A stretch of 11,613 bases of DNA from an uncultured Sutterella sp. Its GTDB lineage: Bacteria > Pseudomonadota > Gammaproteobacteria > Burkholderiales > Burkholderiaceae_F. This document shows positions 6,368-11,613 of the stretch, one piece after another. The stretch spans positions 1 through 11,613 of the forward strand of contig CAJJMF010000066.1 of NCBI GenBank assembly GCA_905192805.1, written 5' to 3'. Position 1 is the first letter of the stretch. Every line of letters begins with the position of its first letter. The translations under genes and the position numbers were made by a program. Below the pieces are notes generated by a model. The model saw only the letters and a list, made by a program, of their open reading frames with translations, ran no database searches and had not been told where the DNA came from.

Positions 6368-7690
6368 ATGTCTACACTGTTCTGGATTGAGCTCGTGATT
6401 ATGCTCGCATGCATTTTCATTGGTGCTCGCTTTAATGGCGTTGGCCTCGGTATTTGGGGTGGCGTCGGTTTGTTTATTTTGAGCGTGTGCTTTGGTGTGG
6501 TGCCCACAGCGCCTCCCGTTGACGTGCTCTTGATTATTTTGGGTGTGGTGACCGCAGCCGCGACGATGGACGCCGCGGGTGGGATCGACTTCTTGGTGTC
6601 GGTCGCGGAAAAGATCATCCGCTCCAACCCGAAGCAAATTACGATTTTGGCGCCGCTCGTGACGTGGCTCTTCACGTTCTTAGCCGGTACCGGTCACGTG
6701 GTGTATCCGTTACAGCCCGTGATCTATGAAGTGGCGATGTCCGCGGGGATCCGTCCGGAACGTCCGATGGCCGTCGCGACGATTGCCTCGCAGCAGTCGA
6801 TTACCGCGTCGCCCGTGTCGGCCGCTACCGCTGCCATGTTAGGCATGTTTGGTGCCTACCACTTCACGAACTTTGGCTTAACCGACATCCTCTTGATCTG
6901 CGTGCCTTCGACGCTCTGCGGTGTGATCGTTGCCGGTTTAATCTCGATGCGTTTAGGCAAGGACTTGGCTGACGATCCGGAATTCCAGGAACGTGTGAAG
7001 GCCGGTCTCGTGAAGACCAACGGTTCGATTGCCACCCGTGAAATCCCCAAGACCGGTAAGCTCTCCGCTATCGTCTTCTTGGTGTGCGTGGGTATCGCCG
7101 TGGCAGCTGGGTTGGTGCCCGCGTTACGTACGCTCCCGGGTGCGGAAAAGCCGCTCGGTATGGCGACCGTCTTGGAAATCTTCATGTTGGTTAACGCGGC
7201 CGCCATTTTGGTGACCTGCCGTCCGCAAGTCGACAAGATCGTGTCGACCCCGACGATGCGTGCTGGTGTCGTGGCCATGATCGGTATTTTCGGCTTGGCT
7301 TGGTTAGGTGACTCGTTTGTGGGTGCGCACAAGGCTGACTTGATTGCGGCCGTGGGTGACATTGCTAAGGCGATGCCCTGGACCTTCGCGTTCGTGCTCT
7401 TCTTTGTGTCCGTGCTCCTTTACTCGCAGGCCGCAACGGCCCGTGCGGTGATGCCTTTAGGCGCTGCCTTAGGGATTCCGTGCCAGACCTTGATCGCCAT
7501 GTTCCCGGCGGTGAACGGTTACTTCTTCATCCCGACCTATGGCTCCTTGGTGGCTGCCATCGCGTTCGACGGATCCGGTACGACCCGCATTGGTAAGTTC
7601 GTGTTGAATCACTCCTTCATGATCCCGGGCTTGGTGGCAACGATTGTCGCCGTGGCCGTAGGTCTGGGAATCTCGAGCATCCTTTACTAA
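6368..7690 (+). CDS. dcuA: Anaerobic C4-dicarboxylate transporter, DcuA/DcuB family
   Basis: This 440-residue inner-membrane protein should exchange or take up C4-dicarboxylates such as fumarate, succinate, malate and aspartate, supporting fumarate respiration or aspartate use without oxygen. About ten or more hydrophobic segments span its length, as in the E. coli proteins (433 and 446 residues). Family motifs are AGTGHVVYP (106-113), AWLGDSFVGAH (311-321), LLYSQAATARAVMP (350-363) and GTTRIGKFVLNHSF (404-417). The C-terminal half is closer to DcuA (AWLGD, SQAATA, TTRIGKFV), while the GTGHVVYP segment is DcuB-like, so the subfamily is not certain. An in-frame TTG at 6284 and GTG at 6347 would lengthen it, but the ATG start matches the family N-terminus. 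All 12 lysines use AAG, unlike its neighbours, suggesting high expression. It is monocistronic, with its own terminator, and is divergent from the LysR gene. Confidence 0.93.
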   Translation: MSTLFWIELVIMLACIFIGARFNGVGLGIWGGVGLFILSVCFGVVPTAPPVDVLLIILGVVTAAATMDAAGGIDFLVSVAEKIIRSNPKQITILAPLVTWLFTFLAGTGHVVYPLQPVIYEVAMSAGIRPERPMAVATIASQQSITASPVSAATAAMLGMFGAYHFTNFGLTDILLICVPSTLCGVIVAGLISMRLGKDLADDPEFQERVKAGLVKTNGSIATREIPKTGKLSAIVFLVCVGIAVAAGLVPALRTLPGAEKPLGMATVLEIFMLVNAAAILVTCRPQVDKIVSTPTMRAGVVAMIGIFGLAWLGDSFVGAHKADLIAAVGDIAKAMPWTFAFVLFFVSVLLYSQAATARAVMPLGAALGIPCQTLIAMFPAVNGYFFIPTYGSLVAAIAFDGSGTTRIGKFVLNHSFMIPGLVATIVAVAVGLGISSILY

Positions 7691-7701
7691 AAACAAAACG
7701 C

Positions 7702-7724
7702 TTGCCTCGTGCGTAACGAGGTAA
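7702..7724 (+). repeat. Small hairpin after the dcuA stop
   Basis: TTGCCTCGT (7702-7710) pairs with ACGAGGTAA (7716-7724) over nine positions, one a G-T pair, around the loop GCGTA. There is no T-run, so it is not itself a terminator. It begins 12 bases after the dcuA stop and ten bases before the terminator hairpin. It may stabilise the mRNA 3' end. Confidence 0.5.
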
Positions 7725-7733
7725 ACCACCCAT

Positions 7734-7777
7734 TAAGGAGCGAACGATGACTCAATCGTTCGCTCCTTACTTTTTTT
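7734..7777 (+). terminator. Strong intrinsic terminator of dcuA
   Basis: TAAGGAGCGAACGAT (7734-7748) pairs perfectly over 15 bases with ATCGTTCGCTCCTTA (7755-7769) around the loop GACTCA. One C and then seven T residues (7771-7777) follow. This is a textbook Rho-independent terminator. It acts on the plus strand only: minus-strand transcripts from the convergent gene meet no T-run after the stem. Confidence 0.95.
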
Positions 7778-7813
7778 GGGGGAAGCCCTCGGGGAAACGT
7801 GAGCCCGTTGCCG

Positions 7814-9721
7814 TTAGGGGTTGAGGAGCGTGACGCTCAATAGGGGGAGGGGGACCTCAGGGGGCGATTGAACGGCGAGCGTCACTGTGAGCGTAGCGAC
7901 GTGTTCGCTCAATGGCGTCTTCGTCAACGGCGCCACGTCGACCCCCTCAGGCGCATCGACGAGCGCCCCTAAGAGCGCCGTACTCACGTGATCCACCCAA
8001 GGGGCAAGGTGTGGTTCGCTCGCCAGCACCAGGACTTCGGGAAGCCCCAGATCCCGGTAACCTTCACTTAACAGAAGCGTTAATCCGTGATCGTGCTCAC
8101 GCACATGACGAATCGTGAGTGGGAGGAGCGATAGCTTTTCGGTGTCCTCTAATGTATGGGTATTTGTCGTGTGCCACTCCGGTAAAGTTTGATCGTCACT
8201 ACACGTAATTCGTGTGAAGCGATAGGTCCCTATCACTGCACCCAGAGGGGTTGTTGCGGGCACGGTGCGATCACACCCGCCCACGGCCCGCACCCAGTCC
8301 GTGAGTCCCAGCGCATCTCGGTAGGCCGTGCGGGTTTCTGGGCTCACCCGTTCGCGTAACGCCCGAAGCAGCGTCTCGAGCGAATAGGGGGTCTCCACGC
8401 GCAACCCGCGATCGGCTAACCAGTGTAGCGCCTCCTTCTGGGTACGCCAAGCGGGCGCAGGAGCGCTCGCCAGGACACGCACGGCAAGGTGCGCGTGATG
8501 ACGTTCAAACGCCTCCACGAGGCCTTTATCCTCGGGGTCATCGATCAACTGAATCACCTCATTGGGGACCCGAACGGGAAAAGAACGCAGAGCGAAAACA
8601 CTCGAGCCATTCCCCACCAACACGAGCCCTTCGGCTCGGGCATGTTGAGTGTGCTCAGGCGTGAGCACCGATTCGGGCGTGAGGACGCTCCATGGGGCGG
8701 ACCTCCCCACAGCCAGCGCGCTCACCCGTTCAGTGACGTCGCAAAGCCACTCGGGGGTTAACGTTATCGGGGCGTCCACGAGGACTTTGGCCCCCAGTGG
8801 GGACCACGCGAGCGCACCTTCGTTCGGTGTGGGGCGTCCTGACGCCGGATGAGCCTCGGACGGTGCCGCCTGTGGGCGATCAATGAGTCGAACGGGTTGA
8901 GCGCCGGGAAAGAGCGTTGTGAGGTAAAGCCGACTCACGTTCGCCCAGTCTGACGTGCTAAACACGCGTCGAAGCGCGGTCACTGTCCTCTCAAAGTCGT
9001 CCGTGAGTAAGGCCATGAGCCACCCATAGGTGCTCTCTGCCATCCCGAGCGCGATGGCTTCACTCTCTTCGGCTAAGCGTTGGAGATCGTCCCAGCGAGC
9101 GTCTTGCGTGCGCTCTGGGGCGGCCGCCTCGGGGATAACTAAGAGAAACGGCACCCACCCGTGATCCAACCGTTGAACCACAGGCGCATCTTCACCCAGT
9201 GGGCCCTCAAAACGACCCAATCCTTCAGAAAGAAGGCGCGTGAGCCACCCCTCCGTGATGAACCCGTGACGCGACGCATGGGGGAGGCCAAAAAACGTGA
9301 GCGACTCCTCTGCCGACACAAAAGGATTACGCGTGCGTTGCTGGATGGCCAGGAGCGCGTTCCAGTCCGTTTCGCATGACGTCCCTGACGTGGTGTCTAC
9401 GCTGACTGGGAGAGGAGGCAACGTGATCGGCCTCGCCTCGGTCAAGGGGACACGTTCTCCGAGCGTTGGCGACACGAGGCGCTCAGCCCCCGTAACTTTG
9501 ATCGTTAACGGAAAGTCGATGTGTTGCCAAAGGGACGCCATAAGTTCGTCACGTTCGCGTGCTTTCTCGACGTCGTAAGTGTCTGGCTGTAATACCGTCC
9601 GTTCGTACAACAACCCTAAAAGGAGAGTCGCGTAGTGGCGTTTTTCCATGAGTCGCTCGAGACTCACAGCATCAAGCAACCGATCGTTTGTGTTCGTCTT
9701 TGGCAAATCGCCTTGTGGCAT
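7814..9721 (-). CDS. Uncharacterised protein, possible DUF4261-like region
   Basis: With the start at 9721 this is 635 residues. It has no signal peptide, membrane segment or enzyme motif I can name. After a helical N-terminus there is a Pro/Ala-rich linker at about 282-302. Residues about 309-417 run from LGAKVLVDAP through SFPVRVP (380-386) to HHAHLAVRVL. That order of strands, Pro-rich turn and H-x-AHL-x-V resembles, from memory, DUF4261-type proteins; this is weak and unverified. A second hydrophobic stretch with GYRDLGLPEVLVL lies near 554-566. The frame is open upstream to a TTG at 9913, overlapping the TPR gene, with ATGs at 9826, 9799 and 9727. The ATG at 9721 is chosen because GGGAG lies seven bases before it. 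It follows the TPR gene on the same strand and probably shares its transcript. Confidence 0.7.
   Translation of the reverse strand: MPQGDLPKTNTNDRLLDAVSLERLMEKRHYATLLLGLLYERTVLQPDTYDVEKARERDELMASLWQHIDFPLTIKVTGAERLVSPTLGERVPLTEARPITLPPLPVSVDTTSGTSCETDWNALLAIQQRTRNPFVSAEESLTFFGLPHASRHGFITEGWLTRLLSEGLGRFEGPLGEDAPVVQRLDHGWVPFLLVIPEAAAPERTQDARWDDLQRLAEESEAIALGMAESTYGWLMALLTDDFERTVTALRRVFSTSDWANVSRLYLTTLFPGAQPVRLIDRPQAAPSEAHPASGRPTPNEGALAWSPLGAKVLVDAPITLTPEWLCDVTERVSALAVGRSAPWSVLTPESVLTPEHTQHARAEGLVLVGNGSSVFALRSFPVRVPNEVIQLIDDPEDKGLVEAFERHHAHLAVRVLASAPAPAWRTQKEALHWLADRGLRVETPYSLETLLRALRERVSPETRTAYRDALGLTDWVRAVGGCDRTVPATTPLGAVIGTYRFTRITCSDDQTLPEWHTTNTHTLEDTEKLSLLPLTIRHVREHDHGLTLLLSEGYRDLGLPEVLVLASEPHLAPWVDHVSTALLGALVDAPEGVDVAPLTKTPLSEHVATLTVTLAVQSPPEVPLPLLSVTLLNP
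8654..8689 (-). repeat. Tandem six-residue repeat in the uncharacterised gene
   Basis: The six-residue unit SVLTPE is encoded twice in succession (residues 345-356 of the preferred reading). The two 18-base copies differ at several third-codon positions, so the duplication is not recent or has been maintained as protein. Confidence 0.6.
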
Positions 9722-9728
9722 GGACATA

Positions 9729-9733
9729 CTCCC
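9729..9733 (-). promoter_or_regulatory. Ribosome binding site deciding the start of the uncharacterised gene
   Basis: GGGAG on the minus strand lies seven bases before the ATG at 9721-9719. The other in-frame start codons (TTG 9913, ATG 9826, ATG 9799) have no comparable purine run at proper spacing, and the ATG at 9727 is only one base from it. A stronger GAGGAGAGG lies further upstream near 9859, but no in-frame start codon follows it at a suitable distance. Confidence 0.45.
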
Positions 9734-9876
9734 ATGAAGCGGTTCGGAAGAGTTCCCTCGTTGACTACGAGCGTCGAGCCGAGTCACTCTGTCCGTCATC
9801 TTACGACAGAATGACCAGCGCTCCATCGTTTTACGCCACGTTATCCATTCACTTGTCCTCTCCTCGCCCAACAGCC

Positions 9877-11613
9877 CTAGCGTAGCGAGCTTACTTTTAC
9901 GAACGTCAACCAATAGCGCTCACCGAGCACACGATCGTCCTTGTGCGGGAGGCTCGTTTCGACACCATCACCACTTCCTTGGCTTGGCTGCGGTGTCAAA
10001 ATCCGGTAGTGAAGTGCTATCCCGAGGGCCCGCTCCACCTTGTCGAGCGCCTCCATGAACGCCGTGTTATCCCAGCTGAGCACCTCCCAATAAAGAACGT
10101 GACGGTCAATTCCCCGTCCCACCATGTGCACCACATTACGACCTGCGTACTGAAGCAGTGTTTGGGTCACGTCATCCAAAAGACGTTGAGCGTCACTTGG
10201 CATCACGTCCGAATGCTCAGCCTTTGCGTTAAGTCCTAACAGGACGCGTCCCACCACAACGCCCTGGCGCGTCCAATACGCTAATGCCACGGGATCTATC
10301 CCGTCGTGATAAGTTCCTCGAGTCTTGTCATCACGTGCACCCGTCTGGTCGTTGGGCTCAGGGGGCGCTAAAAACGCCACCCTCGGATCGCATGAGGCAT
10401 CGTGAGTAAGGGCGTCAATATCTTTGAGTACTGCCCCAAACCGCGTAGGAAAAAGACGTGCCACCTCACTGAGTCGATACGTCTTCACGCCCTCTTTGAC
10501 CGATGGCTCGAGTCGGATACTCGCGACATAATATTGTCGCGTTGCCTCCCCGAGCGCAAAATTCAGGAATTTGAGGAGCATGCGGTCGATATACGCTTCG
10601 TTGCTCATATAGCGACGGCATAGGCAACCGCGTTTTTCATCCCACTCTTTCTCGTAGTCGTCATCAATTGACACATCCGGGTCATACGCTTCAAACCATA
10701 CCCAGTCATGAAAGGTCACGTGGCAACGCCGATAACCCCGCTCGGCATCAAAAAACCATGAGAAAGATACCCGACAGTCCTCAATGGGGCATTGATTGAG
10801 CTGAAACCCCTCAAACGCCATCGGTGGGCGACCAAAATACACGTCCCAGCGTGTCTTAACTGAGGGTGGTAGCATTCGTTTAATGTAGGCAAGGTGGGCG
10901 GGAGAATATTTTCCTTCGGCAAGCGGAAAGATGAGCATGGGTTTATCACGCTCGGCATCGACATACACTTCTAAGTTGAGTTCCCAAACCATATCCGTCA
11001 AGATAGCAAGGAAAACAGAGAGACTGTCCTCAAACGGATCCTCCTCTAAGTGCTCACTAGGGCTCTCATCGAGCAGAGTGTCATCGCCAAATGTAACGTT
11101 CTCCTCAAAGGGGGTTTCTTGTGTCCTTTCGGCTACCTGACCGTTGACCCACCACTGCTTAACGAGAAAGAGTTTCGCCGTGGTGTCGGACGCTACAGAC
11201 GCGCGAAACGAAGCCAGAAACCTTTTTTCATTCCTCAAAAAGGCCTGCCACACCAACGCTATGCGCTCTTTAAACGAATAACGGGGCTCTATCGTACGAA
11301 CCTTAGCGCGCACGGACTTCACCGACGCGCTGGTGGGCGCATTGCGACGCGTCAGCGCGAGAGCCTTGTGAAAGTAGTAGAGGGCCCGTTTCGGTTGTCC
11401 ACCGAGTTGATAGAGTTCACCCACCCGTTCGTACCAGCGAGCATTGCCCAAGGTGAGGGGCGTTCCCTCAAAGGGTAGCAACACCTCCAACGCTTTTTGC
11501 GTTAACGCGTATGCCTCCACACTGTCAAGCTCACTTTGATAGGCCAACAGTAGGTATGCCTGACTCCACTCCCAATAGTGTTCGTACGTCATCTCCTCTT
11601 GGGGTAGCGCAGC
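9877..11613 (-). CDS. Uncharacterised TPR-containing protein, 5' end beyond the window
   Basis: The frame runs from the right edge to a TAG at 9879-9877, giving at least 578 residues. The first ATG in the window (11592) has a GAGGAG touching it with no spacer, and the frame stays open upstream, so the true start probably lies outside. Numbering from that ATG, residues about 6-40 and 50-84 are helical pairs of the tetratricopeptide type; the second, with WYERVGELYQLGG and ALYYFHKALAL, is clear. Residues 162-190 are a very acidic linker. Residues about 190-400 hold an alpha/beta region with PMLIFPLAEGKYSPAHL (218-234) and several Trp and Cys (CRVSFSWFF, CLCRRY). Residues 430-571 end in a further mixed domain. 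No signal peptide is visible. TPR units imply a protein partner; the downstream gene product is the obvious candidate. I do not recognise the family. Confidence 0.75.
   Translation of the reverse strand, partial: AALPQEEMTYEHYWEWSQAYLLLAYQSELDSVEAYALTQKALEVLLPFEGTPLTLGNARWYERVGELYQLGGQPKRALYYFHKALALTRRNAPTSASVKSVRAKVRTIEPRYSFKERIALVWQAFLRNEKRFLASFRASVASDTTAKLFLVKQWWVNGQVAERTQETPFEENVTFGDDTLLDESPSEHLEEDPFEDSLSVFLAILTDMVWELNLEVYVDAERDKPMLIFPLAEGKYSPAHLAYIKRMLPPSVKTRWDVYFGRPPMAFEGFQLNQCPIEDCRVSFSWFFDAERGYRRCHVTFHDWVWFEAYDPDVSIDDDYEKEWDEKRGCLCRRYMSNEAYIDRMLLKFLNFALGEATRQYYVASIRLEPSVKEGVKTYRLSEVARLFPTRFGAVLKDIDALTHDASCDPRVAFLAPPEPNDQTGARDDKTRGTYHDGIDPVALAYWTRQGVVVGRVLLGLNAKAEHSDVMPSDAQRLLDDVTQTLLQYAGRNVVHMVGRGIDRHVLYWEVLSWDNTAFMEALDKVERALGIALHYRILTPQPSQGSGDGVETSLPHKDDRVLGERYWLTFVKVSSLR

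Noticed and set aside
6303..6398. 31-codon frame overlapping the dcuA start, possible leader peptide
   Set aside because: No ribosome binding site precedes its ATG and the peptide has no run of regulatory codons; a chance frame is more likely.
6856..7362. 168-codon minus-strand frame inside dcuA
   Set aside because: It is antisense to conserved transporter motifs, and its composition is explained by the codon bias of dcuA.

Overview
The window looks like a gut-type betaproteobacterium, most likely of the Sutterella/Parasutterella group. This is inferred from a classical autotransporter beside a LysR-type regulator and a Dcu-family C4-dicarboxylate transporter, and from moderately GC-rich coding with mostly weak Shine-Dalgarno sites. 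No database search was possible, so the taxonomic call is tentative. No tRNA, rRNA, CRISPR array, transposase or integrase was seen.

Layout. At the left edge, the 5' end of an unrecognised minus-strand gene (1-121) is divergent from a 1221-residue type V autotransporter (160-3825). The passenger of that autotransporter holds a regular 45-residue repeat ladder and an acidic, proline-rich insert. An intrinsic terminator follows (3853-3888). A 426-base gene-free stretch then carries two further inverted repeats of unknown role. Next comes a minus-strand pair: a LysR regulator (5083-6042) and, 18 bases after it, an alpha/beta-hydrolase-fold protein (4252-5064) that lacks both the nucleophile serine and the catalytic histidine. 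A 325-base divergent control region separates the regulator from dcuA (6368-7690), which ends in two hairpins, the second a strong terminator. Two long minus-strand genes of unknown function fill the right third: a TPR-containing protein open to the right edge (9877-11613) and a downstream partner (7814-about 9721).

Working together. The regulator, transporter and hydrolase-like gene form a plausible module in which LysR controls dicarboxylate uptake or exchange, with the catalytically dead hydrolase-fold protein as a possible ligand-binding or scaffold partner. The dcuA leader is long and can form several helices, so control at the RNA level is possible. The two right-hand genes are probably one transcription unit. 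They have no signal peptide, transmembrane segment or enzyme motif I can name, and are the best candidates for an undescribed system.
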